From Chryseobacterium sp. KLBC 52 (lineage in GTDB: Bacteria > Bacteroidota > Bacteroidia > Flavobacteriales > Weeksellaceae), in assembly GCF_003347605.1 (NCBI RefSeq), contig NZ_QDFZ01000011.1, positions 1 through 64,000 on the forward strand: a stretch of 64,000 bases of DNA, given 5' to 3'. The position numbers and the translations under genes are program-made. This document shows, one piece after another, positions 8,313 to 17,169 of this stretch. The notes under the pieces were generated by a model. The model was not told the DNA's origin and made no database searches. It was given only the letters and a program-made list of their open reading frames with translations. Position 1 is the stretch's first letter. Each line of letters begins with the position of its first letter.

Positions 8313-9533
8313 TTAGTGATGCATATAGTTGCTTGGCCCATTAGTCCCTTCAATGGACTCAGGTAATATTCCGTATTTATTACGTAAATCTACTGTACCT
8401 ATTTTCTTTTCTGTATTAATATCAATGATACTGATCGTACCGGAATTTAAGTTGGGAAGATCCAATAAATTATTCTGTACTGCCACAACATCTTTTCCTG
8501 ATTTGGTTTTAAAGAAAGCCATATGATGTGCTCCTTTGTCAGCATCAAGAGTCTTCAAAAGCTTTAATTGAGGAAGATTGTTAATATCAAAGACAAGTAC
8601 TTTTCCAGGTTCTGCAAAACTCACATACAATTTGTTGGTATCATCAATATACATTTCGAGTGCCCAGCCTAAACCTTTTGTACTTCCATCAAAAATCTTG
8701 GTAAAGGCATCATATTTTTTGGTTGTAGTATTATAGGGAGCAATCCAGATATCTCCGCCAAGCATCGTTGTAGCAAGTGCATATTGCGGAAACTTTCCGC
8801 GCAATAGCAATACTTCTACTGGAGCAGATAAATCAGCTGGAGAGTCTGCAACCTGATAGGTTTCCTTTATTTCGTAAGTATTGAGATCTAGTAAAGTACA
8901 GGTATTGCCCATTCCGGTAGTAAGATCAGGATGAATAGTGGATGATACCATCATCAATCCTTTTTCCTCATTGATGGAAATGCCGTGCGGATACATGATG
9001 AACTTATTGGGATTAGCTTGAATAGGTGCTTTAATCGTTTTGATAAGCTGATTATTAGCCGCATTAAAAACACCTATACTACCATCTTTTGGGCCTCCTG
9101 CCCCACCCATAAAGGTCATAAAATATCTTCCGTCATTGGTAAAAAATAAATTTTCTCCTACCGTATTTTCACCCGTATCTACAGGAGTTGCGTTCAATAA
9201 TATGGGTTGTCCGTTTTGGTCTTCCCCGGTTTTTACTTCGTAGAGATAGCTGCCACCCAAAGCAGTCGTGAACATTTTATTGGCATTCTGATTGTAATAA
9301 ATATGATGCGGCAGTACACCAATGCCCAATTCAAGTTTGCTGCTGATATTTCCAAAATTGGGGGCTTCAGGATCGAGTTCAATAACGGCGATTCCGTCTG
9401 GTAATCCTTTTAAACTTCTGTAATCAATGTAAAACGAAGAATCATGCGGATGATCCGGATAATGATTATCATTTTGACAACTTACTACTATCAAAGTAAT
9501 ACATAATAGAACTGAACTGAGATTTAATTTCAT
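8313..9533 (-). CDS. Beta-propeller lipoprotein, YncE/selenium-binding-protein-like (406 aa)
   Basis: The start is placed at the ATG at 9533. It gives a clean lipoprotein signal (MKLNLSSVLLCITLIVVSC, Cys at residue 19), while the longer frame to 9620 adds an unlikely Asn-rich leader. After the Cys comes a His/Asp-rich stretch (NDNHYPDHPHD), which could bind metal or act as a linker. The rest is a series of propeller blades with phrases such as GVLPHHIYYN, MYPHGISIN, GDIWIAPYN and KGAHHMAFFKT, ending in NYMHH. The layout recalls the YncE and SBP56/methanethiol-oxidase propellers, and conserved histidines suggest a metal site. The family assignment is tentative; lipoprotein plus propeller is well supported. 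Confidence 0.8.
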   Translation of the reverse strand: MKLNLSSVLLCITLIVVSCQNDNHYPDHPHDSSFYIDYRSLKGLPDGIAVIELDPEAPNFGNISSKLELGIGVLPHHIYYNQNANKMFTTALGGSYLYEVKTGEDQNGQPILLNATPVDTGENTVGENLFFTNDGRYFMTFMGGAGGPKDGSIGVFNAANNQLIKTIKAPIQANPNKFIMYPHGISINEEKGLMMVSSTIHPDLTTGMGNTCTLLDLNTYEIKETYQVADSPADLSAPVEVLLLRGKFPQYALATTMLGGDIWIAPYNTTTKKYDAFTKIFDGSTKGLGWALEMYIDDTNKLYVSFAEPGKVLVFDINNLPQLKLLKTLDADKGAHHMAFFKTKSGKDVVAVQNNLLDLPNLNSGTISIIDINTEKKIGTVDLRNKYGILPESIEGTNGPSNYMHH

Positions 9534-9639
9534 GATTTTCAGGTTATTATTGTTAGTATTATAAATATAAAGCATTTTCATTGAAAAACAAAACATATTA
9601 CACCAATACGTGAAAAACAATAAATAACATTAAAAAATA

Positions 9640-9668
9640 ATGCTTCCAATAATTAAAAAAGGAAGCAT
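9640..9668 (-). terminator. Terminator after rluF
   Basis: Stem atgcttcc / ggaagcat (8 bp). On the minus strand the second arm runs into a T-rich stretch (attatttttt), 35 bp after the rluF stop codon. Confidence 0.7.
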
Positions 9669-9702
9669 GAAATTAAAACCCGTTAAAGTATTTTAGATAT
9701 TT

Positions 9703-10425
9703 TTAATCAATTGTTTTACTGGAATCTGCCAGCAAGGAGTTGAGCGTATTCAGTTCCTCATCCGTCATATCTCTCCATTTCCCGATAGGCAAATCAAGTT
9801 TGATATTCATGATACGGATTCTCTTGAGTTTTTTTACTTCGTATCCAAGATATTCACACATTCTTCGGATCTGTCTGTTGAGCCCCTGAGTAAGAACAAT
9901 TCTGAAATTCATTTCATCAATCTTTTCTACCTCACATTTTTTAGTCACGGTATCAAGAATTGGAACACCGTTTCGCATTTTTTCCAAAAATCTTGGAGTG
10001 ATAGGTTTGTCTACACGAACAAGATATTCTTTCTCGTGGTTATTCCGCGCTCTAAGAATTTTATTTACGATATCTCCGTCACTCGTTAAGAAAATAAGTC
10101 CTTCACTTGGTTTATCCAATCTTCCGATAGGAAAAATTCTTTTGGGATGGTTGATATAATCAACGATATTATTTTTTTCACGTTTTGTATCCGTAGTACA
10201 AACGATTCCTACCGGTTTATTAAAAACGATATACACCGGTTTTTCCTGAGGTTCTCTGATCGCTTTTCCGTCTACTTCTACCAGATCTTCATCAGAAACT
10301 TTCGTCCCTAACTCAGGAATTTTCCCGTTTATCTTGATCCTTCCTTCTTCCAAAAGCTTATCTGCTGCTCTCCTAGAACAGTATCCTACTTCTGATAAAT
10401 ATTTATTGATACGCGTTTTTTCCAT
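9703..10425 (-). CDS. rluF: 23S rRNA pseudouridine(2604) synthase RluF
   Basis: Converts a uridine in the 23S rRNA (U2604 in E. coli) to pseudouridine. An N-terminal S4 RNA-binding domain (residues 4-60, [20 protein letters not shown]) precedes the RsuA/RluF catalytic domain. The catalytic Asp is D104 in [17 protein letters not shown]. RluF-type signatures are strongly conserved ([58 protein letters not shown]). The size (240 aa) is shorter than the E. coli protein only because it lacks the basic C-terminal tail. It is probably monocistronic, with its own terminator downstream. Confidence 0.93.
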   Translation of the reverse strand: MEKTRINKYLSEVGYCSRRAADKLLEEGRIKINGKIPELGTKVSDEDLVEVDGKAIREPQEKPVYIVFNKPVGIVCTTDTKREKNNIVDYINHPKRIFPIGRLDKPSEGLIFLTSDGDIVNKILRARNNHEKEYLVRVDKPITPRFLEKMRNGVPILDTVTKKCEVEKIDEMNFRIVLTQGLNRQIRRMCEYLGYEVKKLKRIRIMNIKLDLPIGKWRDMTDEELNTLNSLLADSSKTID

Positions 10426-10597
10426 TTGTCTTTTCCGTAGCCGATATAATTTTTATTGCTGAAATCTGGATTTCCCTAGCTTAAGTCTATGAAAACTCAT
10501 CATCCCATCTTTCAGTTTATGTGATTCAAAAAACAATTCTTCCTTTTTGGCTTAATCTTTTTGAATAGGAAACTTATATTTTCAGTATTTCCTGATG

Positions 10598-10605
10598 CAA
10601 AGTTA
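10598..10605 (-). promoter_or_regulatory. Candidate -7 element upstream of rluF
   Basis: Exact TAnnTTTG (taactttg on the minus strand), about 170 nt before the rluF start. No clear TTG lies at the expected distance, so the call is weak. A long leader would follow if it is used. Confidence 0.35.
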
Positions 10606-10699
10606 GGAAGAAAATGATATCCTTATGAAAGTAATATCATAATCAATATTTCCTGATAAAGTATTATTTTCAATACCCTGAGAATTGCTGGTTTAATTT

Positions 10700-11398
10700 T
10701 TACAGACCTTCGAATCTGTACTCGTTATTCAGAAACTGATCTGTAGCATCTTCAATGGCATAGTCACCAATTCTGGTACGTCTCAGTTGTGTCAGATAAG
10801 CTCCTACTCCCAATTCCTGGCCGATATCATGTGCAAGGCTTCTGATGTAAGTTCCTTTTGAACATCCTACCATAAAACTCACCAAAGGAAAATCGATTTT
10901 TACATCCCTGATGTAATGGATCGTTGTTTTTCTTGCTTTCATTTCCACTTCTTCACCAGCTCTGGCAAGGTTGTAAGCTCTTTCACCATCAATTTTAATG
11001 GCCGAATAAACAGGTGGTTTCTGTTCAATTTCTCCAACGAATTTTTCCAGCACTTCTTTTACCAGTTCTTCAGTAATATGTGAGATATCCTGTTGAAGAA
11101 TTTCAGGTTTTTCAGTATCATAGGATTCTGTCTGTACACCGATCTTGATCTCTGTCCAATATTCTTTGGGAGCATCCTGGATCTCAGGAATTTTCTTTGT
11201 AAATTTTCCACAACAAACAATAAGAAGCCCAGTTGCCCTGGGATCTAAAGTTCCGGCGTGTCCGATTTTAAATTTCTTAGGAAGATCAAACTCCCTTTTA
11301 AGTTTATATTTCATTTTATTGACAGCCTGGAAGGAAGTCCAGTCCAAAGGCTTATCCAATAAAAAAATGTATCCTGATTTCAGTTCTTCAGCAGTCAT
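10700..11398 (-). CDS. truB: tRNA pseudouridine(55) synthase TruB
   Basis: Makes the universal pseudouridine 55 in the T-loop of tRNAs. The catalytic motif GHAGTLDPRATGLL places the nucleophile at D52. Other TruB signatures are LLDKPLDWTSFQAVN near the start, KPPVYSAIKIDGERAYNLAR in the middle and CSKGTYIRSLAHDIG further on. At 232 aa it has the short form, without a large PUA domain. It is the last gene of the ftsX-DUF3098-uppP-truB run, starting 20 bp after the uppP stop. Confidence 0.95.
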   Translation of the reverse strand: MTAEELKSGYIFLLDKPLDWTSFQAVNKMKYKLKREFDLPKKFKIGHAGTLDPRATGLLIVCCGKFTKKIPEIQDAPKEYWTEIKIGVQTESYDTEKPEILQQDISHITEELVKEVLEKFVGEIEQKPPVYSAIKIDGERAYNLARAGEEVEMKARKTTIHYIRDVKIDFPLVSFMVGCSKGTYIRSLAHDIGQELGVGAYLTQLRRTRIGDYAIEDATDQFLNNEYRFEGL

Positions 11399-11418
11399 GA
11401 ATGGGTATAAAAGATTTC

Positions 11419-12237
11419 TTATTTAAAGAAATAAAAATAAATCAACAGGGCAACTCCAACAAAAATACGATACCAGCCCCAAGGTTTAAATCCATATTTA
11501 TTAAGCACTCCAATAAATGCTTTAATGGCAATAAGCGCCACAATAAATGCTACAATATTTCCTACAACGAAGATCATAATGTGATCCTGAGAAGCCATGA
11601 TCATTTCATATCCTTTCTGAGGATTTGCCGTTTCTTTTCCCCAGGTTTTTACAAAAACAGAATATACAGTTACCGCAAGCATGGTAGGAACTGCAAGGAA
11701 GAAAGAAAATTCTGCAGCAGCCTTTCTGGTAAGACCTTGTGCCATTCCCCCAATGATGGAAGCAGCACTACGGCTAGTTCCCGGCATCATTGCAAGACAC
11801 TGCCAGAAACCAATGGTAACAGCATTTCTTATGGTAATTCCTTTTTCATCATCGATCTTAGGATTCTTAAACCATTTATCGGCAAACAGCAAAACAACAC
11901 CCCCTAAAACCAATACGGAAGAAATAGCAATCTGATTTCCAAGAACGGCTTCAATTTTATCATCAAACAAATAGCCTAACACCAAAGCCGGAACTACTGC
12001 AAATGCAAGTTTAAAATAAAACTGAATATTATTTAAATCAAAAAACTTTTTCCAGTAGGCTACGACCACCGATAAAATAGCTCCAAACTGAATAGAAACC
12101 TGAAACATCTTTAAAAATTCTGTTTCTTCCAACCCCATAAGATTTGCGGTAAATCCCATATGTGCTGTAGAGGAAATCGGAAGATATTCCGTCAATCCTT
12201 CTACAATGGCAATAATAATTGCTTTGATTAAATCCAT
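11419..12237 (-). CDS. uppP: Undecaprenyl-diphosphate phosphatase UppP (BacA)
   Basis: Integral membrane enzyme that dephosphorylates undecaprenyl pyrophosphate to recycle the lipid carrier for peptidoglycan. Both signature regions are present: EGLTEYLPISSTAHM (residues 13-27, with E13 and E17) and MPGTSRSAASI (PGTSRS at 151-156, with the key Ser and Arg). About eight hydrophobic segments span the 272 residues, the normal size. A 96-bp gap with a repeat element separates it from the DUF3098 gene, so it may be partly uncoupled from ftsX. Confidence 0.95.
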   Translation of the reverse strand: MDLIKAIIIAIVEGLTEYLPISSTAHMGFTANLMGLEETEFLKMFQVSIQFGAILSVVVAYWKKFFDLNNIQFYFKLAFAVVPALVLGYLFDDKIEAVLGNQIAISSVLVLGGVVLLFADKWFKNPKIDDEKGITIRNAVTIGFWQCLAMMPGTSRSAASIIGGMAQGLTRKAAAEFSFFLAVPTMLAVTVYSVFVKTWGKETANPQKGYEMIMASQDHIMIFVVGNIVAFIVALIAIKAFIGVLNKYGFKPWGWYRIFVGVALLIYFYFFK

Positions 12238-12256
12238 ATTCCTTTAAAAAATTAAA

Positions 12257-12315
12257 AGATTAAGAGATCCGGAAACTCAGAATACATGATTCTCAATTTC
12301 TTAATCTCTTAATCT
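12257..12315. repeat. Inverted repeat element between DUF3098 gene and uppP
   Basis: Perfect 12-bp arms (agattaagagat at 12257-12268 and its complement at 12304-12315) flank a 35-nt centre. The right arm is part of a short direct duplication of ttaatctc. It may be a dispersed repeat, or a hairpin that attenuates or processes the transcript ahead of uppP. Confidence 0.55.
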
Positions 12316-12333
12316 CAAAATATAAAAATTTAT

Positions 12334-12630
12334 TTATTTTCTTTTTAAGATCGCGTACACTTCAATGACAAATCCTATAACAACAAACAGAGGTGCTATT
12401 CTGATTCTTCGGATAGAAAAGATATCGTCATTCCATGAGTTAGGATCAAATTTCCCATCTACAGTATTGGCATCGGGCCCCATCATCAGTAGAAATCCTA
12501 CGACAATAAATGCTAGTCCGATCAGCATCCATTTGAAATTCTGCTGTCCGAAATAGAAAGCGTTTTCCTGTGGTACTTCAGCTTCATGTCCAAAGTCTGA
12601 AGCGGAAAATTTATTTGTTTTTTTGCTCAT
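12334..12630 (-). CDS. DUF3098 family small membrane protein (98 aa)
   Basis: Two transmembrane segments (about residues 33-51, KWMLIGLAFIVVGFLLMMG, and 76-95, IAPLFVVIGFVIEVYAIL) are joined by a soluble loop with GPDANTVDGKFDPNSWNDDIFS. The loop and size match the Bacteroidota DUF3098 family, often encoded next to ftsX. The gene starts 2 bp after the ftsX stop, so translational coupling is likely. Role unknown; association with cell division is inferred from position. Confidence 0.85.
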   Translation of the reverse strand: MSKKTNKFSASDFGHEAEVPQENAFYFGQQNFKWMLIGLAFIVVGFLLMMGPDANTVDGKFDPNSWNDDIFSIRRIRIAPLFVVIGFVIEVYAILKRK

Positions 12631-12632
12631 TA

Positions 12633-13532
12633 TTAAGAGTAATATAAATCGTCAACGTTTGATTTTAAGAATCTCCATGTAGCGAAAATTGTACTTAAGA
12701 CAGAAATAAAAATTCCTACTCCAAGTACCAGGATAACCAACCAGAAATATTGGTTGTTGTCCTGTACGAAAGCTGAACCAATCTGGCTTGTGAAATAGTA
12801 CCAAACTCCACCTAACGCAAGAAGACCTATTACAGAACCAATAGCTCCTAAAATAATAGCTTCCACGATGAATGGTTTAAGGATAAATCTTCTTTTCGCT
12901 CCTACAAGCTGCATCGTTTTAATAATAAATCTCTTTGAGAATATTTTCAGACGGATAGAGTTGTTGATTAATACAACTGCCAATATCAGGAACAGTACTG
13001 AAAATCCTAAAATCCATTTCAGAATTCTGCTCAGGTTATTGTAGACATCTACCATTAAAGTACTGTCATTTTTAACATCGATAATTCCCGGAACAGATTT
13101 GATCTCTTTGATGGCTTCATCAATTTTTGCAGGATCTACGAATTCCGGTTTTAAAGCTACTTCAATAGAGGAAGGGAAAATATTTTCTTCGAACAATGCA
13201 TCACTGTCGATTCCCATAGTCTTTTTGGCTTCTTTAGCTGCCATATCTCTTGAAATATAAGTCGCTTTTTTTACAGGAGCTAATAACTGTACCTTTTTAA
13301 AAGTTTCTTCCTCAAGTTTTGCAATTTTTACAGAATCTTTAGCGTCATAGTTTTCATCAAAGTAGGCGTTCACCACCAACTGTTCTTTGATATAGTCAGA
13401 ATACTTCTGGGCATTAATCAGAATAAGCCCCATTAATCCTAACAAAAATAACACTAAGGCAATACTTATCACTACTGTAATATTGCTGGACCGAAGCCTT
13501 TTCTTATTAAATTCATCTACAGATTTAGCCAT
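12633..13532 (-). CDS. ftsX: FtsX-like cell-division permease
   Basis: Membrane partner of the FtsE ATPase; the FtsEX complex links the divisome to peptidoglycan hydrolases. It has the FtsX topology: TM1 at residues 19-42 (NITVVISIALVLFLLGLMG), a periplasmic domain of about 125 residues with paired beta-alpha-beta units, then three more TM segments, the second near residues 168-188. The FtsX core motif region SIRLKIFSKRFIIKTMQLVGAKRRFI is clear. The normal length is about 300 aa. It heads the operon and is divergent from rsmA; ftsE is not in this window. Confidence 0.93.
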   Translation of the reverse strand: MAKSVDEFNKKRLRSSNITVVISIALVLFLLGLMGLILINAQKYSDYIKEQLVVNAYFDENYDAKDSVKIAKLEEETFKKVQLLAPVKKATYISRDMAAKEAKKTMGIDSDALFEENIFPSSIEVALKPEFVDPAKIDEAIKEIKSVPGIIDVKNDSTLMVDVYNNLSRILKWILGFSVLFLILAVVLINNSIRLKIFSKRFIIKTMQLVGAKRRFILKPFIVEAIILGAIGSVIGLLALGGVWYYFTSQIGSAFVQDNNQYFWLVILVLGVGIFISVLSTIFATWRFLKSNVDDLYYS

Positions 13533-13623
13533 TAATATTAAAATTTTTGGCTAAAATAGAAAAAATCTTCCGAAATTTGGGACGAAATAAAGAAAATCAC
13601 TGTTAATAAAATCATAAAAAACT

Positions 13624-14394
13624 TTGAGTGTAAAAGCAAAAAAACATCTTGGACAGCACTTCCTGACAGATGAAAACATCGCAAGAAAAATCGTAGAAGG
13701 TCTTAGTTTTGAGAACTATACCAACATCATGGAAGTAGGTCCCGGAATGGGAGTTCTTACCAAATATCTTCTTGAAAAGGATCAGAACATTTACCTTGCT
13801 GAAATAGATACGGAGTCTATCGAATATCTGAAAAACAATTATTCGAAAGTAACTGAAGAAACTTTTGTAGGAGATTTCCTGAAACAGGATTTCAGTTTTA
13901 TCAAAGACGATCAGATTGCTATTATTGGTAATTTCCCTTATAATATCTCGTCACAGATTTTGTTTCAGATTGTAGATCATTACCAACTGATCCCGGAAAT
14001 GGTGGGAATGTTCCAGAAAGAGGTTGCTGAAAGAACGGCTGCTGTTCCACGAACTAAAGATTACGGTATTCTTTCTGTTCTGATACAGGCTTATTATGAT
14101 GTATCTTATATGTTTACGGTACATGAGAACGTCTTCAATCCTCCGCCAAAAGTAAAATCGGGAGTCATCAGACTTACAAGAAACCCTAAGGAAGGACTTG
14201 CAGGCAATGAGGTTCTGTTTAAGCAGATCGTAAAAACAGGGTTCAACCAGAGAAGAAAAAAGCTGTCTAATGCTTTAAAGATGCTAAACATTCCTGAAGC
14301 CTTAAAAGGACATGAATTTTTAGACAAGAGAGCCGAAGAACTTAGTGTTGCAGATTTTATACACTTTGCCAATCTCTGGAAAGAAAATCAATAA
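13624..14394 (+). CDS. rsmA: 16S rRNA dimethyladenosine transferase RsmA (KsgA)
   Basis: Dimethylates A1518 and A1519 near the 3' end of 16S rRNA, using SAM. The start is TTG at 13624: an in-frame TAA lies only 9 bp upstream, and the protein then begins SVKAKKHLGQHFLTD, the standard N-terminus. SAM motif I is EVGPGMGVLTKYL (from E37) and motif IV is NFPYNIS (103-109), a slight variant of the usual NLPY. The C-terminal basic region FNQRRKKLSNAL is typical. Divergent from ftsX across a 91-bp spacer. Confidence 0.95.
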   Translation: MSVKAKKHLGQHFLTDENIARKIVEGLSFENYTNIMEVGPGMGVLTKYLLEKDQNIYLAEIDTESIEYLKNNYSKVTEETFVGDFLKQDFSFIKDDQIAIIGNFPYNISSQILFQIVDHYQLIPEMVGMFQKEVAERTAAVPRTKDYGILSVLIQAYYDVSYMFTVHENVFNPPPKVKSGVIRLTRNPKEGLAGNEVLFKQIVKTGFNQRRKKLSNALKMLNIPEALKGHEFLDKRAEELSVADFIHFANLWKENQ

Positions 14395-14406
14395 GACAAT
14401 TGTTAT

Positions 14407-14433
14407 AAAGCTCCTCTATCAGGAGCTTTTTTG
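14407..14433 (+). terminator. Terminator after rsmA
   Basis: Perfect 9-bp stem aaagctcct / aggagcttt, 5-nt loop, then a T tract. It lies 12 bp after the rsmA stop. Confidence 0.88.
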
Positions 14434-14469
14434 TTGTATAAAGTACAATAACCTTAATCCGTTAAAAGT

Positions 14470-14503
14470 AGAAAGCCTTTCGAATAAATCCGAAAGGCTT
14501 TCT
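14470..14503. terminator. Terminator of the choice-of-anchor L gene, possibly bidirectional
   Basis: Perfect 13-bp stem agaaagcctttcg / cgaaaggctttct with an 8-nt loop. It is 20 bp after the minus-strand stop at 14524 and is followed by T runs on both strands. Confidence 0.85.
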
Positions 14504-14523
14504 TTTATAGTACATTATCAATT

Positions 14524-16881
14524 TTAATTTCTGTTTTTCAGCATGATCCATCCTGACCAGTTCATCTGAGCTTTTGATTTTGGATACTCAAAGTTGAACT
14601 TATACCAGTATGTTGCTGTAGGAAGTCTCTTACCACCTACTGTTCCGTCCCAGACAGGATTTTCTTTTGAGAACCTGAACATTTCCACTCCATATCTGTC
14701 ATATATAGAACCGGTAAAGTTTTTAAAGTCTCCAAGAGCTTTAAGATCCAGCACATCGTTAATTCCATCTTCGTTCGGTGTAATGATATTGTTGATCTGC
14801 AATGTAAAGAATTCAAGAGATCCCACACAATGTGTTCCTACCCTTCTTACCAAAACAGTATAGTTTGTATTATCTAAAAGATTAGTAAATACATTGGAAG
14901 CCTGCCATGTAATGCCGTTGTCTATAGAATATTCCAAAGTACTTGGTGTATTGTTCATTGGCGGATTTTCAGCTGTAACCGTTACTGACTTTTTGATACT
15001 TTCATAATTTAAAGCGGTAACAAAAGGAGTTGCAGCGCCCATTACTTTAGCTTCAAAAACTTTCTTACAGATTCCATTATCAATTTCCACTGAGTAAATA
15101 CCCCATTGGTCTACATTAATTTTCTGCGTTGTAGCCCCTGTACTCCAAAGATATTTGTACCCATCGCCAGCTCCTGCATCAAGCGTTACAATATCGCCTA
15201 CACACATTTCTACATCTTTTAATGTAGAGGTAATTTCTGGTGTAACTTCAATTCTAATTGTTGCCGGATTCAGAGATTTACATCCTTTTGCTCCAAGCGC
15301 ATATACTGTAAAAGTTGTGGTTTGATAGAGAGTAACAGTCTGCATATTTCCTGTTCCCATGAAATTACTCCAAAGATAAGTATCTCCACCTTCAGCAGTA
15401 AGGGTTACAGATTCTCCCGGACAGATTTTTATTCTGGAAGATTTTAATTTAGCAGTTGGCGTTGCCTCTTTCTGTAATGTCAGTTCAACTGTTTTGCTAC
15501 AGAATCCTCCATTGGAAACAACAACATACAGAATCTGACCATCATTACCATTATAATTTAAAGGAGTCTGAATATAATTCCCATTCTGTGCAACAGCATC
15601 CGCCTGATTTTCGTAGAATTTAAAGATAGCTCCAGGCGTTGGGCTGATGGTAGGCATAATTGTACTTAAATCAAAAGTAGTAATATCCGGTGTGGTACAA
15701 AGCAGCAATGTTGCATCCTGAGCCAGAGGGGTAGTTCCTCCGTGAATCTGTATGGAAGCTTTACCCGGACATGGATTACCAGGAACACTTACTTCAATAG
15801 TATAGGTACCCGGTTGTATTGCAGTAATTGTATTAGTCGTGGCATTAGGTACTGGTGCACCGTTATAGAACCACTGATATACAAGGTTAGGGTCATTTAC
15901 AGAAGCTGTAATTACCTGAGGTTCATTATCACATACATTGATATCTGAAGGTAATTTGGTTCCTGCAGGATCTAAAAGATCTACCCCGATATTGAAAGAT
16001 CCTCCTTCAAGGAATACCGCAGAGTCATAACTATGGTCACTGTAATCGGCAATTACCATTTTGAAGTGATACTGCTGTCCTGCTACTACTGTTGCTGTAG
16101 CAGTTAATGGAATCGTTCTCCCGTTAAAATTGGTTTCAACGTTCCCGGTGTTATATCCTGCAAAATATTGTTCGTTTACAGCACCACAGCTACCTGCAAT
16201 GGCAGGGTGAATATTGGTAATACTTACAGGTCCTGCTCCTCCCGGAAGTACTGCCATATTTACATAAGGCCCACCTGAAGTAGGTCTCAACAAGATGGCA
16301 AATGCATCTGCAAAGGTACAAGGGAATGAACCTGTATATTCTTCTGAGGCAATCAGATAATTAAATTTAATCTGAGAAGTTGTTGGAACGAAGTCAAACT
16401 CCAAAAGAACGGCATCATTCAATCTACTTTCCACTACTCCAATTACCTGCGCAAGATCAGCATCTGATCCTCCACCGTTGACATCACTAAGGCCACCTTC
16501 AAAGGTGTTACCAGCTCTTCTTGCATATCCTGTGGAAAGAATAAGTCCATCTTTAAACGGGAAATTGGTTGCAGCCTTATGAAAATATCCCCATGCTCTG
16601 TCTGCCTCACTTGGAGCGTGGTTAGGCGTAATCTTCACATTGGTTACATTGGGAGTAAGACAGGTATTGGTTCCGGAGGAAATCAATACATCTTTAACCA
16701 TTTTTTCAATGGTATAAGCGGTTTCAGGATACTGCGGAGCGTTTACATCAATAAAAGCACCAGCTCTTCTGGATAGATTGGAAGGAATTTCTTTTGCGTG
16801 TTTTCGCGGTGGCAGATCTTGTGAAAATAAAAAAGTCGAGATGACTAAAAAAAATAAACAAAGCGGTAGATATCTTCTCAT
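14524..16881 (-). CDS. Choice-of-anchor L protein with T9SS type B sorting domain (785 aa)
   Basis: Large secreted surface protein. A signal peptide (residues 1-20, TFLFS|Q) is followed by the choice-of-anchor L head, about 50-300: NVTNVKITPN, NFPFKDGLILSTGYA, EFDFVPTTSQIKFNY, ASEEYTGSFPCTFADAFA, LPGGAGPVSITNIHP, DSAVFLEGGSF. Then come Ig/PKD-like modules with CPGESVTLTAEGGDTYLW and VTLDAGAGDGYKYLWSTGAT. The C-terminal domain (from about residue 700) contains ITPNEDGINDVLDL, YDRYGVEMF, WDGTVGG and TATYWYKF, ending MLKNRN. That is the gliding-motility-associated (type B) T9SS sorting signal. First of three adjacent paralogs; adhesin or motility role inferred. It has its own promoter and terminator. 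Confidence 0.93.
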   Translation of the reverse strand: MRRYLPLCLFFLVISTFLFSQDLPPRKHAKEIPSNLSRRAGAFIDVNAPQYPETAYTIEKMVKDVLISSGTNTCLTPNVTNVKITPNHAPSEADRAWGYFHKAATNFPFKDGLILSTGYARRAGNTFEGGLSDVNGGGSDADLAQVIGVVESRLNDAVLLEFDFVPTTSQIKFNYLIASEEYTGSFPCTFADAFAILLRPTSGGPYVNMAVLPGGAGPVSITNIHPAIAGSCGAVNEQYFAGYNTGNVETNFNGRTIPLTATATVVAGQQYHFKMVIADYSDHSYDSAVFLEGGSFNIGVDLLDPAGTKLPSDINVCDNEPQVITASVNDPNLVYQWFYNGAPVPNATTNTITAIQPGTYTIEVSVPGNPCPGKASIQIHGGTTPLAQDATLLLCTTPDITTFDLSTIMPTISPTPGAIFKFYENQADAVAQNGNYIQTPLNYNGNDGQILYVVVSNGGFCSKTVELTLQKEATPTAKLKSSRIKICPGESVTLTAEGGDTYLWSNFMGTGNMQTVTLYQTTTFTVYALGAKGCKSLNPATIRIEVTPEITSTLKDVEMCVGDIVTLDAGAGDGYKYLWSTGATTQKINVDQWGIYSVEIDNGICKKVFEAKVMGAATPFVTALNYESIKKSVTVTAENPPMNNTPSTLEYSIDNGITWQASNVFTNLLDNTNYTVLVRRVGTHCVGSLEFFTLQINNIITPNEDGINDVLDLKALGDFKNFTGSIYDRYGVEMFRFSKENPVWDGTVGGKRLPTATYWYKFNFEYPKSKAQMNWSGWIMLKNRN

Positions 16882-16897
16882 AATATTTTTGTTTCAA

Positions 16898-16905
16898 CAA
16901 ATTTA
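16898..16905 (-). promoter_or_regulatory. -7 element for the 785-aa surface protein
   Basis: Exact TAnnTTTG (taaatttg on the minus strand), 17 bp before the start codon, implying a leader of about 10 nt. The upstream region is nearly all A/T and shows no well-spaced TTG. Confidence 0.5.
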
Positions 16906-17110
16906 ATTTTTTTTTAAATATATCATATACATATTTATATTTTTTACGCTAAAAAAACAAAATAAGAACCTCTTACAGTAAATTTTCATTAATCAATCCC
17001 TATTCGAACAAATCATAAATGGTGTGGTAGCATTGTATTACAAAATATTTTACCATATTTCTCTCCTATTTCAAATAATTCACGAAACGCAATACTATTT
17101 ATTCTTAAAA

Positions 17111-17146
17111 ACAAGAAAATCTTTCATTACTGAAAGATTTCCTTGT
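17111..17146 (-). terminator. Terminator of the 1194-aa surface protein gene
   Basis: A 16-bp stem with one mismatch (acaagaaaatctttca / tgaaagatttccttgt) and a 4-nt loop, 24 bp past the stop codon. On the minus strand a T-rich stretch follows. Confidence 0.85.
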
Positions 17147-17169
17147 TAATTTTTTATTCTGATCAATAT

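Noticed and set aside
8141-8353. 70-codon minus-strand frame between the convergent genes
   Set aside because: It overlaps the ends of two well-supported genes and the hairpin between them.
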